The notes under the pieces were generated by a model, which did no database searches, was not told the DNA's origin, and saw only the letters and a list, made by a program, of their open reading frames with translations. DNA of 64,000 nucleotides from a bacterium (GTDB lineage: Bacteria; CLD3; SB21). The translations under genes and the position numbers were made by a program. The stretch covers positions 45,424-109,423 of the forward strand of contig WBUR01000008.1 in assembly GCA_008933615.1 (NCBI GenBank), written 5' to 3'. Of the stretch, positions 14,834 to 23,269 are shown piece after piece (positions within the stretch are counted from its first letter, which is position 1; every line of letters begins with the position of its first letter).

Positions 14834-17470
14834 ATGATAGGCCAGAATATTTTACATTACAAAATTCTCGATAAACTCGGCGAGGGTGGAATGGGCGTCG
14901 TGTATAAAGCACAGGATACCAAACTCGACCGGCTAGTTGCGTTGAAGTTTCTCCCCCGCTACGTCGCATCCAACGATACAGAACGCGCGCGTTTTCTTCA
15001 GGAAGCGAAAGCCGCGGCAACCCTGAATCATCCTAACATCTGCACCATTCATGATATTAGTGAAAATGCCGGAGAGCAATTTATTGTCATGGAATGTGTT
15101 GAGGGCGTGACCGTAAAACAGAAATTTTCAGATTCCGCTCTTAAGATCGGTGATGCAATAGGCTATGCAATTCAAATCGGCGAAGCCTTACAGGAAGCAC
15201 ACACAAAAGGTATTGTTCATCGTGATGTGAAATCCGAGAACATCATGGTCAATTCCAAAAATCAAATCAAAGTAATGGATTTCGGATTGGCCAAATTACG
15301 TGGCTCGGTCAAACTTACCAAATCCTCCAGTACTACCGGAACGCTTGCCTACATGGCGCCAGAACAGATCCAGGGAGGAGAAATCGACGCACGGGCGGAT
15401 ATTTTTTCGTTTGGTGTTGTCTTGTATGAAATGTTGACTGGGCATACGCCGTTCCGCGGGGAGCATGAAGCCGCGATGATGTATTCGATACTGAATGAAG
15501 AACCGCAACCGATACAAAAGTTCCGCGAAGATATTTCCTCTGAACTGCTTCACGTTCTGCATCGCGCACTTGAAAAAGATCCTGAAGAAAGATACCAGAC
15601 GGTCAAGGATATGACCATCGATCTGCGGCGGCTGAGAAAGGAATCCACTCGCGTTGTTCGCCCATCCGGAAGCGTTCAAATTCGTGAACAATCCGAACCT
15701 TCGGTTCCGGAGACGAAGAGCGTACAGTCCATTAAGCCAAAACAAAACCGAATGGTTTTGATAGGCGGTATTGGTGTTGCGGCTGCAGTCACTATTGCGG
15801 TGGTATTCTCATTTTTTGGAAAACAAGAAAAAGTTCCGTTCCAGAAGTCGAAATTCACCAGGGTTACGTCCAGCGGCAAGGCAATGGAATCTGCGATTTC
15901 TCCTGACGGCCGATATATTTGTTACACAGAAAGAGATTCCGGAAAAGGATCTCTTTGGGTCCGGCAGATCGCAACGTCCAGCAATATTCAGATCGTTGCC
16001 CCGCAAACGAAAAACCCGTTCAATCTCACTTTTTCACCGGACGGCAATTTTATTTATTATACCCAATCCTCCGAACAGTCCGTAATACCCATTCTGTATC
16101 GAATTCCCGTTCTGGGCGGCACCCCCGTCAAGATCCTTGCAGATGTGCAGTCAAAAGTTTCCCTGTCCCCGGACGGAAAACAATTTACGTTTCATAGGGT
16201 CATCAGCAGTACCGGTGATTTTGCCGTGATGATTGCCAATACGGACGGATCCGCAGAAAAACTTCTTGCCGCCCATAGCGGCGTGTCGTGGTTCAATGGC
16301 AGCCCTTCGTGGTCCCCGGATGGAGCCACCATCGCGAGCGGATTGGGAACGTGGAAGGACGGCATGCATTCGGAATTACTTGTCGTGGACGTACTGACGG
16401 GAAAAGAAAAACGCATAACGGAAAAAACCTGGTCGTCCGTTGCCAGCGTGGAGTGGCTCTCGTCCGGAGCAGGTATGATCGTGCGCGGGGCGGAACGCGG
16501 TTCGGACCGGTCGCAGATCTACTACGTTTCGCATTCTTCCGGAGAAGTTTTCAGGATCACCAACGATGCAAACCAATACAACTCCTCCAGCGTGACGACC
16601 GACGGAAAGAGTCTATGTATCACGCAGAGTGAAATCGATTTTCAGCTTCATTATATTAGAAATGGAAATGCTTCTAATTCTTCTAAGATCAGCAGCCAAA
16701 AGGATGACGGATTAAGCGGCCTGACGATCGGAAAAAAGGGCGAAATATATTACGGTTCGTCCTATGGCGGGCAATACGATATCTGGACGGTGGATAGTTC
16801 CGGCAAGAAGCAGAGGCAAATAACCACCGATCCGGCCGTTGATATCGTTTCCTCCGTTACGCCCGATGGAAAATACATTTTGTTTTCTTCGTATGAAACG
16901 ACGGACACGCCCAGTATATGGCGCATCGGTGTTGATGGCAGCGGCCGCAAGCAGCTGACATCAGGGAGCGAGGATTACTCTCCGATCATGGACCCGAGCG
17001 GTAAACACATTGTGATAGCATCCTGGATTCTGGGCCCGATGAGAATCATGACGATACCGGCCGACGGAGGAGAACGCGTTGACCTTTCGAAGATCGACGG
17101 TTTATCCCCCACTCTGTCTCCGGACGGATCTTTGGTGTATTTTCTACATCGTGCTAACGACAGTCCGACGGGCTCCGTTTACAGCGTTCCTGTTGAAGGA
17201 GGAAGCGCGAATAAAATATTCGATCTCCCACGGAACGCAGCCGATTTTGTCCGATGCAGGCCGGGCCGACAGGAGTTGAGCTACATCCTTGAAGATGGCG
17301 GCGTAGACAATATCTGGACATGCGCCTTAGACGGTTCTTCAGCAAAACCCTATACAAATTTTAAGGAAAATGTGATTGCTAATTTCGAATGGATGCCGGA
17401 TGGTAATTCTCTGGTTGCCTCTCGCGGCAAGGTTTCAAGAGACGTGATATTGATCACAGAAGAAAAATAA
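14834..17470 (+). CDS. Ser/Thr protein kinase 1, membrane-anchored with PD40/TolB-like propeller
   Basis: This protein has 878 residues. The kinase domain (about 10-270) has all catalytic elements: glycine loop GEGGMG 16-21, Lys38 in VALKF, HRD 129-131, DFG 149-151 and APE 175-177, with a Ser/Thr-rich activation loop (TKSSSTTGT). A basic juxtamembrane tail (RRLRKESTR) leads to one membrane helix at about 307-328. The rest, outside the membrane, is a WD40-like PD40 propeller with repeated SPDG motifs (SPDGRYICY, SPDGNFIYY, SPDGATIAS). It would sense an envelope signal and phosphorylate cytosolic proteins; ligand and targets are unknown. I chose the ATG at 14834, which begins MIGQ like its siblings and has AGGA nine bases before; a GTG at 14804 after a strong AAGGAG is an alternative. 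First kinase of the array, 47 bases before the next. Confidence 0.92.
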   Translation: MIGQNILHYKILDKLGEGGMGVVYKAQDTKLDRLVALKFLPRYVASNDTERARFLQEAKAAATLNHPNICTIHDISENAGEQFIVMECVEGVTVKQKFSDSALKIGDAIGYAIQIGEALQEAHTKGIVHRDVKSENIMVNSKNQIKVMDFGLAKLRGSVKLTKSSSTTGTLAYMAPEQIQGGEIDARADIFSFGVVLYEMLTGHTPFRGEHEAAMMYSILNEEPQPIQKFREDISSELLHVLHRALEKDPEERYQTVKDMTIDLRRLRKESTRVVRPSGSVQIREQSEPSVPETKSVQSIKPKQNRMVLIGGIGVAAAVTIAVVFSFFGKQEKVPFQKSKFTRVTSSGKAMESAISPDGRYICYTERDSGKGSLWVRQIATSSNIQIVAPQTKNPFNLTFSPDGNFIYYTQSSEQSVIPILYRIPVLGGTPVKILADVQSKVSLSPDGKQFTFHRVISSTGDFAVMIANTDGSAEKLLAAHSGVSWFNGSPSWSPDGATIASGLGTWKDGMHSELLVVDVLTGKEKRITEKTWSSVASVEWLSSGAGMIVRGAERGSDRSQIYYVSHSSGEVFRITNDANQYNSSSVTTDGKSLCITQSEIDFQLHYIRNGNASNSSKISSQKDDGLSGLTIGKKGEIYYGSSYGGQYDIWTVDSSGKKQRQITTDPAVDIVSSVTPDGKYILFSSYETTDTPSIWRIGVDGSGRKQLTSGSEDYSPIMDPSGKHIVIASWILGPMRIMTIPADGGERVDLSKIDGLSPTLSPDGSLVYFLHRANDSPTGSVYSVPVEGGSANKIFDLPRNAADFVRCRPGRQELSYILEDGGVDNIWTCALDGSSAKPYTNFKENVIANFEWMPDGNSLVASRGKVSRDVILITEEK

Positions 17471-17517
17471 TTGATCCGATTTATTCATTGAATACGTGTT
17501 AAGGTTTCGGAGGACTG

Positions 17518-20181
17518 ATGATAGGACAGACAATTTCTAATTATAAGATTCTCGACAAGCTCGGCGAAGGCGGTATGGGTATCGTGTATAAAGCGCACGA
17601 TACCAAGCTTGACCGCGAGGTTGCATTGAAATTTCTCCCCCACTACGTTGCCTCCAGCGATACGGAGCGCGCGCGTTTCCTTCAGGAGGCCAAAGCCGCG
17701 GCTACGCTAAATCATCCGAATGTGTGCGTGATCTATGACATTCAGGAAGCCGATGATCAACAATTTATCGTGATGGAATATGTGGACGGCATGACGGTGA
17801 AACAAAAATTTTCCGAATCGCCATTGAAAATCAGCGATGCGATAAGTTATGCTGTTCAAATCGGCGAAGCTTTACAGGAAGCGCATGCAAAAGGCATCGT
17901 TCACCGCGACGTGAAATCCGAGAACATCATGATCAATTCTAAGAACCAGATCAAAGTGATGGATTTTGGGTTGGCCAAACTACGCGGCTCTGTGAAACTC
18001 ACTAAATCATCAAGCACGACAGGAACTCTCGCTTACATGGCGCCGGAACAGATTCAGGGACAGGAGATCGACGCACGGGCGGATATTTTTTCGTTTGGAG
18101 TTGTGTTGTATGAAATGCTGACAGGCAATACGCCGTTCCGTGGTGAACATGAAGCCGCGATGATGTATTCCATTCTGAATGAAGAACCACAGCCGATACA
18201 GAAATTCCGTGAAGACATTTCCTCTGAACTGCTGCACGTTCTGCATCGCGCGCTTGAAAAAGATCCTGAAGAAAGATACCAGACCGTCAAGGATATGACG
18301 ATCGATCTGCGACGAATGAAAAAGGAGTCGACGAGAGTGATGCGTACTCAGGACTTCGGTTCATCTGAAAAAAGCGGGTCAAAAATAAATTCAAAGCCGA
18401 TGGAATCGGCATTACCGATGTGGTTTTCAAAAAAATATATTACCGGCGCCGGTATTCTTCTTCTTATCGCATTAACTTTCGTTTTCAGAGAGTATTTTTT
18501 TTCAGGTTCGACGGCCAAGAACGAAAAGAAGACCATGGTCGTGCTTCCGTTTGAAAACCTGGGGCCGAGTGACAAAGACTATTTCGTTGACGGCATGACC
18601 GATGAGATCACAAGTCGGTTATCCGGTGTGTCCGGGCTTGGGGTTATTGCCAGAACGAGCGCCATGCAATATAAAGGCACATCAAAAACGTTCAAACAGA
18701 TCGGCGAAGAGTTGGGCGTCAATTTCATTTTGCAGGGAACGGTTCGCTGGGAGACGCTGAACGGCGAAACGCATGTTCGTGTAAACCCCACGGTCATTAA
18801 AGTTGAAGACGGGACGCAGGCTTGGTCGCAGTCAATGGAGTCGGTTCTCTCGAGCGCTTTCAAACTACAATCCGATATCGCCAGCAAGGTTGCGTCTGCC
18901 CTGAACGTTGCATTATTAAAATCCGAGAAACAGACACTCGAAACGGCCTTGACACATAATTCAGAAGCTTATGACTATTATCTTAAAGCCGTCCAGTATT
19001 CTGAACGAAGTAATTCCTTAAATGATATGGAAATCGGTATTCAGCTCTTGAACCGCGCCATTCAGCTTGATCCCTCCTTCGCAGCGGCCTATGCTAAACT
19101 TTCTTATGTACATTCAAACATTTACTGGTTCTATTACGACCGATCGGAAAGCCGCGTTGAGGAATCCAGGATAGCCGCAGAAAGAGCCATTCAGCTCGCC
19201 CCGCAACTTTCAGAAACCCGCGCAGCTATGGCATGGTATTATTACCACGGGAAACTCGACTATGAGAACGCGCTGGAACAGTTCTCACTTGCCTTGAAGT
19301 ACCGCCCTAATAATCCGGATGTAGACTACGGTGTTGCGGCCGTTCTCCGCCGTCAGGGAAAAATGAAAGAGTCCGTTGAAGCCTTCAAACGATCTATCGC
19401 CGGCAACCCGCGCGTAGCGGAAATCGTTCGTCAGTTAGGTGAAACGTTGACGCTGACACGTGATTACGAGGAAGCGGATACCTATTACAGCAAGGCGATT
19501 CTGCTTTCTCCGGATAATATCGACGTCTATTATGAAAAAGCCAAGAGCCTGCTTTTGTGGAAATCTGATTTGGCCGGCGCGCGAAAGATCGTTGAAGACG
19601 GAAAACATTTGGGAAAAGTTGGAGGAGAAACGGATTATCTTAATTACCTGAAGTTTCTTATCGAATTATCGCAAGGCAACTTCAATGACGCAGAAGACGC
19701 GTTGAAACCGATGTCGTCATCCGGGGGTCTCAGCGATCAATTTCAGTTTTATCCGACATCCTTACTTCGCGCGCAGCTGGAAACTTTGCGCGGTAATAAA
19801 CAAATCGCGGCGGTATGGTTTGACAGCGCCAGGATCTTCATTGAACAGCACCTGAAAACTAATCCGTACGATGAGCGCGGCTTTAGTTCGCTCGGTATAG
19901 CGCTTGCCGGATTGAGTCAAAAGGAAAACGCTATCCGTGCCGGCCTGCGAGGAGTTGAATTACTCCCGATAGAAAAGGAAGCCTGGCGAGGGGCTTTCCG
20001 CATTTACGATCTTGCCAAAATCTATGCGCTGACGGGTGAGCAGGATAAAGCCGTGAACGAACTTGAGCGACTACTGTCCATTCCGTCTGAAACATCCACA
20101 ATTTGGCTAAAAGCAGACCCGGCCTTTGTCTCGCTTCGCGGGAATAAAAGGTTTCAGAAATTAGTTAGCGGGAAGTTGTAG
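17518..20181 (+). CDS. Ser/Thr protein kinase 2, membrane-anchored with TolB-N-like and TPR domains
   Basis: This protein has 887 residues. The kinase domain (about 10-270, all catalytic motifs intact) is very close to that of kinase 1, including the SSSTTGTLAYMAPEQ activation segment and the KKESTRV juxtamembrane motif. A membrane helix lies at about 309-330. It is followed by a COG5616/TolB-N-like module (about 340-465: VLPFENLG, DGMTDEITSRL, GVNFILQGTVR) and then a TPR region (about 480-870: NRAIQLDPSFAAAYAKL, ALKYRPNNPDVDYG). Thus a nearly identical kinase is fused to a sensor unlike that of kinase 1. TPRs suggest a protein partner. GGAGG precedes the ATG by four bases. Confidence 0.92.
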   Translation: MIGQTISNYKILDKLGEGGMGIVYKAHDTKLDREVALKFLPHYVASSDTERARFLQEAKAAATLNHPNVCVIYDIQEADDQQFIVMEYVDGMTVKQKFSESPLKISDAISYAVQIGEALQEAHAKGIVHRDVKSENIMINSKNQIKVMDFGLAKLRGSVKLTKSSSTTGTLAYMAPEQIQGQEIDARADIFSFGVVLYEMLTGNTPFRGEHEAAMMYSILNEEPQPIQKFREDISSELLHVLHRALEKDPEERYQTVKDMTIDLRRMKKESTRVMRTQDFGSSEKSGSKINSKPMESALPMWFSKKYITGAGILLLIALTFVFREYFFSGSTAKNEKKTMVVLPFENLGPSDKDYFVDGMTDEITSRLSGVSGLGVIARTSAMQYKGTSKTFKQIGEELGVNFILQGTVRWETLNGETHVRVNPTVIKVEDGTQAWSQSMESVLSSAFKLQSDIASKVASALNVALLKSEKQTLETALTHNSEAYDYYLKAVQYSERSNSLNDMEIGIQLLNRAIQLDPSFAAAYAKLSYVHSNIYWFYYDRSESRVEESRIAAERAIQLAPQLSETRAAMAWYYYHGKLDYENALEQFSLALKYRPNNPDVDYGVAAVLRRQGKMKESVEAFKRSIAGNPRVAEIVRQLGETLTLTRDYEEADTYYSKAILLSPDNIDVYYEKAKSLLLWKSDLAGARKIVEDGKHLGKVGGETDYLNYLKFLIELSQGNFNDAEDALKPMSSSGGLSDQFQFYPTSLLRAQLETLRGNKQIAAVWFDSARIFIEQHLKTNPYDERGFSSLGIALAGLSQKENAIRAGLRGVELLPIEKEAWRGAFRIYDLAKIYALTGEQDKAVNELERLLSIPSETSTIWLKADPAFVSLRGNKRFQKLVSGKL

Positions 20182-20237
20182 AGATTTGAAGTTATGCTGA
20201 GTAAGTATTTTAAGTATCCATTATACGTATAGTCTGC

Positions 20238-20288
20238 AACCTCACCCTGTCTCCCTCTCCTTTGAAAGGAGAGGGACGGGGTGAGGTT
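20238..20288. repeat. Palindromic repeat (AACCTCACCC...GGGGTGAGGTT) between kinases 2 and 3
   Basis: A near-perfect hairpin with arms of about 24 bases around TTTGAAA. The same CCTCACCCTGTCCCTCTCC type recurs at 63.7-64.0 kb. Its right end abuts the AAGGAG ribosome site of kinase 3 (20289-20294), so transcripts reading through carry a stem directly before that site. Confidence 0.75.
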
Positions 20289-20302
20289 AAGGAGCAAATG
20301 AG

Positions 20303-23269
20303 ATGATCGGACAAACCATCTCACATTATAAGATCATAGAAAAACTCGGCGAAGGCGGGATGGGTATCGTGTATAAAGCGCATGACACACAACTGGATCG
20401 CTTTGTTGCGCTGAAATTTCTCCCGCATTATCTCAATTCCGATCCTGTTGAAAAAGAACGGTTCTATCACGAAGCCCGCGCTACCTCCGCCCTCAATCAC
20501 CCGAACATTACGACGATTTACGAAATCGCGGAACATGACGGGCAATTGTACATTGCATTGGAATTCGTTGAGGGATCGACGCTGAAACAACTGGTCAAAC
20601 ATGAAATTCCATCAAACAAAACCATTCTGGACATTGCGATCCAAGCCTGCGACGGCATATCGACCGCCCATGAAAAAAGCATCGTACACCGCGATATCAA
20701 ATCCGACAACATCATGGTCACGCCCAAAGGCCAGGTCAAAGTCATGGATTTCGGTTTAGCGAAAGTGAAGGGTGCGGTAAAATTAACCAATGCCGGATCC
20801 ACGGTCGGCACGGCGGCGTATATGTCTCCTGAACAGGCGCTCGCCGTAGACGTGGACAACCGTTCCGATATTTTTTCTTTCGGCGTCGTACTGTATGAAC
20901 TGCTCACGGCCCACCTACCCTTTCGTGGGGAGCATCAGGCCGCAATAACTTATTCACTGATTCATGAAGCACCTCAGCCTTTAGCGCGTTTTAATCAATC
21001 TGTTTCACCGGAGATGGAGCGTATCGTTTTGAAAGCGCTTGAAAAAGATAAGACAGAGCGTTACCAGCATATTGAAGACATGCAGGCCGATCTTCGTAAA
21101 GAAATGAAGAACATGGAATATGCACGAACAGGATACGTCAAAGCGGTTGCCGCCTTGCCGGTTGTGAATGCCGATAAGAATCGGAAAGTGCTGAAATATG
21201 CGATCCCCGCCGTCGTTGCGGTCATTATCATCGCGGCTTTTGTTTTTAATCCCTTCAGCGTGCAGATCAATACGCAGAAAACCCAGGCCTCAGAAAAGAA
21301 CTCACTAGCTGTTATGTATTTCCAAAACATTGCGGACCCTGAAGACAAACATCATACCGGTGACATGCTGGCCGATCTTTTGATTACTTCTCTTTCTCAG
21401 ACCAAAGACCTCGAGGTTGTCAGCCGGGAACGATTATACGATATTCAAAAAGAATTTAAGGCCGACTCAAGAATCATTGCACCGGACATGGCAACCAAAG
21501 TGGCGCAGCGCGCCGGCGTGACCACGATGCTTCTCGGATCCATTCTGCAGCACGAGCCCACTCTCGCTGTAACCGCGCGAATTATTGATGTTCAAAGCGG
21601 AAAGATCCTCAGTTCCGTTCGCGTGATCGGATATTCGTCGAAACAAATTTTTGCGCTGGTCGATACGCTCGCTTTACTCATAAGAAACGACCTCCGCATC
21701 GCCGATGCTTCGCCCGATGAAAAAAAATCGGTAACAACGGTTACTACAAATTCCATTGAGGCCTACCGGTCGTACATCGAGGGCGTTGATCTCAACGGGA
21801 AATTTCTTAATGAAGAAGCGTATGTTGCCTATAAAAAGGCGATAGAACTCGACACCAATTTTGCAATGGCGTATTATGCGCTGGCAACTGCCAGAGGAAA
21901 TGTAAGCAGCATGGAACGCAGCGCGTCTTTGCAAAAAGCATACGCTCTCAGCGGCAGACTCCCGGAACGCGAACGTCTGATCATTCAGAACACCTATGTC
22001 AGTGATATTGAAAATAACCCTGCAAAAGCGGCTGTTTTGATGGAAGAATATATTCAGAAATTCCCGCATGAGAAAGGCGCCTATCTTGAACTTGGAGCAT
22101 ATTATGGACGCACCGGAGAATTGGAAAAAATGGGATTAACCTACCTTAAGGGAATTCAGGTCGACTCCCTCGATAAGAATTTGTGGAATATCCTTGGTTA
22201 TCACCAGGCCGGCGTAAATAACAAAAGCAAAGCTTTGGCCGCGATGGAACGCTATATGAGATTGGCGCCAGCGGAGCCCAATCCCTATGACAGCAAAGGC
22301 GATATTTATTTTATTTTGGGAGAAACAGACTCGGCGCTGGTTTGGTGGAAAACAGCTCTAAAATTCCGCACGGATTTTATGAGTAGTTGGAAAATCGGCG
22401 CACAGTATCTCTTACGCGACGATTATGCCCATGCAGAAAAATATCTGCTTCAATATGCCTCGGCGCGAGGAGAAGATCACAAACTATATGTTGACGCCGT
22501 TCCACCGCAGATTGCCATGCGTCAGGGAAAAATGAATTTAGCTATTCGACAAATTCTCGAGTTGCTGCCCAGGCACGCTAAGCAAAACCCCCCCGATCTG
22601 ATATTTTATGATTATGCAGACCTGATCTCCCTTTACGATGAAATAGGAGACTTTGACGCCGCAGAAAAGTATGCACGAATGAATGCATTGGAGTTACAGA
22701 AGGACCCGGCGTATCCTGTAGCCGGCGCAGATCTATTAGCGTACGTCTTTCACAGAAACGGCAAACAAAATTTGTCTGCAGAACTGATGCGCGGTCTTCG
22801 AAACAACTACGATAGGATGGCGCCTGAAGATAAGGCAAATGTCGATTATACGGACGGCGTACTTGCTTTTGAAAAAGGAGATTATGATGCGGCCCTGAAA
22901 CATTTTCAAAATGCAACGGCACGCGCCTTTCCGAATCATGCCCCCCAATATCACATGGCTTTGAGTCTTTTAAAGTCCGGACAAACGGGGGATGCTATAA
23001 AGGAGTTTCATCTTCTTACATGGCGTTCCCAAATGGGTAACATGTTTTTTGACCTCGATTATCTTCCCTTTTGGAATTACGGGAGTGTTTTTTCCGTCAA
23101 AGCTCATTACTGGCTTGGTGTTGCTTATGAGCAACAAGGCGAAAAACAAAAAGCAATCTCAGAATACGAAAAATTTCTTCAGATATGGAAAGATGCCGAT
23201 TTCAAATCGAAAGAACTGGAGGATGCAAAGATAAGGTTAGCAAAACTTAAAGGAGTTACGGCCCCATGA
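20303..23269 (+). CDS. Ser/Thr protein kinase 3, membrane-anchored with TPR region
   Basis: The longest of the series, 988 residues. The kinase domain (about 10-270) keeps GEGGMG, VALKF, HRDIKSDN, DFGLAK and MSPEQ; its activation loop is NAGSTVGTAAY, a different subtype from kinases 1, 2 and 7. The membrane helix is about 298-320 (AIPAVVAVIIIAAFVF). Next comes a TolB-N/FlgO-like module (SLAVMYFQNIADPEDK, DMLADLLITSLSQ, MLLGSILQ) and a long TPR array (about 480-985) with KAIELDTNFAMAYYAL and a final AISEYEKFLQIW unit. AAGGAG lies eight bases before the start, just after a palindrome. Its stop overlaps the start of kinase 4 (ATGA), so these two are translationally coupled. Confidence 0.92.
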   Translation: MIGQTISHYKIIEKLGEGGMGIVYKAHDTQLDRFVALKFLPHYLNSDPVEKERFYHEARATSALNHPNITTIYEIAEHDGQLYIALEFVEGSTLKQLVKHEIPSNKTILDIAIQACDGISTAHEKSIVHRDIKSDNIMVTPKGQVKVMDFGLAKVKGAVKLTNAGSTVGTAAYMSPEQALAVDVDNRSDIFSFGVVLYELLTAHLPFRGEHQAAITYSLIHEAPQPLARFNQSVSPEMERIVLKALEKDKTERYQHIEDMQADLRKEMKNMEYARTGYVKAVAALPVVNADKNRKVLKYAIPAVVAVIIIAAFVFNPFSVQINTQKTQASEKNSLAVMYFQNIADPEDKHHTGDMLADLLITSLSQTKDLEVVSRERLYDIQKEFKADSRIIAPDMATKVAQRAGVTTMLLGSILQHEPTLAVTARIIDVQSGKILSSVRVIGYSSKQIFALVDTLALLIRNDLRIADASPDEKKSVTTVTTNSIEAYRSYIEGVDLNGKFLNEEAYVAYKKAIELDTNFAMAYYALATARGNVSSMERSASLQKAYALSGRLPERERLIIQNTYVSDIENNPAKAAVLMEEYIQKFPHEKGAYLELGAYYGRTGELEKMGLTYLKGIQVDSLDKNLWNILGYHQAGVNNKSKALAAMERYMRLAPAEPNPYDSKGDIYFILGETDSALVWWKTALKFRTDFMSSWKIGAQYLLRDDYAHAEKYLLQYASARGEDHKLYVDAVPPQIAMRQGKMNLAIRQILELLPRHAKQNPPDLIFYDYADLISLYDEIGDFDAAEKYARMNALELQKDPAYPVAGADLLAYVFHRNGKQNLSAELMRGLRNNYDRMAPEDKANVDYTDGVLAFEKGDYDAALKHFQNATARAFPNHAPQYHMALSLLKSGQTGDAIKEFHLLTWRSQMGNMFFDLDYLPFWNYGSVFSVKAHYWLGVAYEQQGEKQKAISEYEKFLQIWKDADFKSKELEDAKIRLAKLKGVTAP

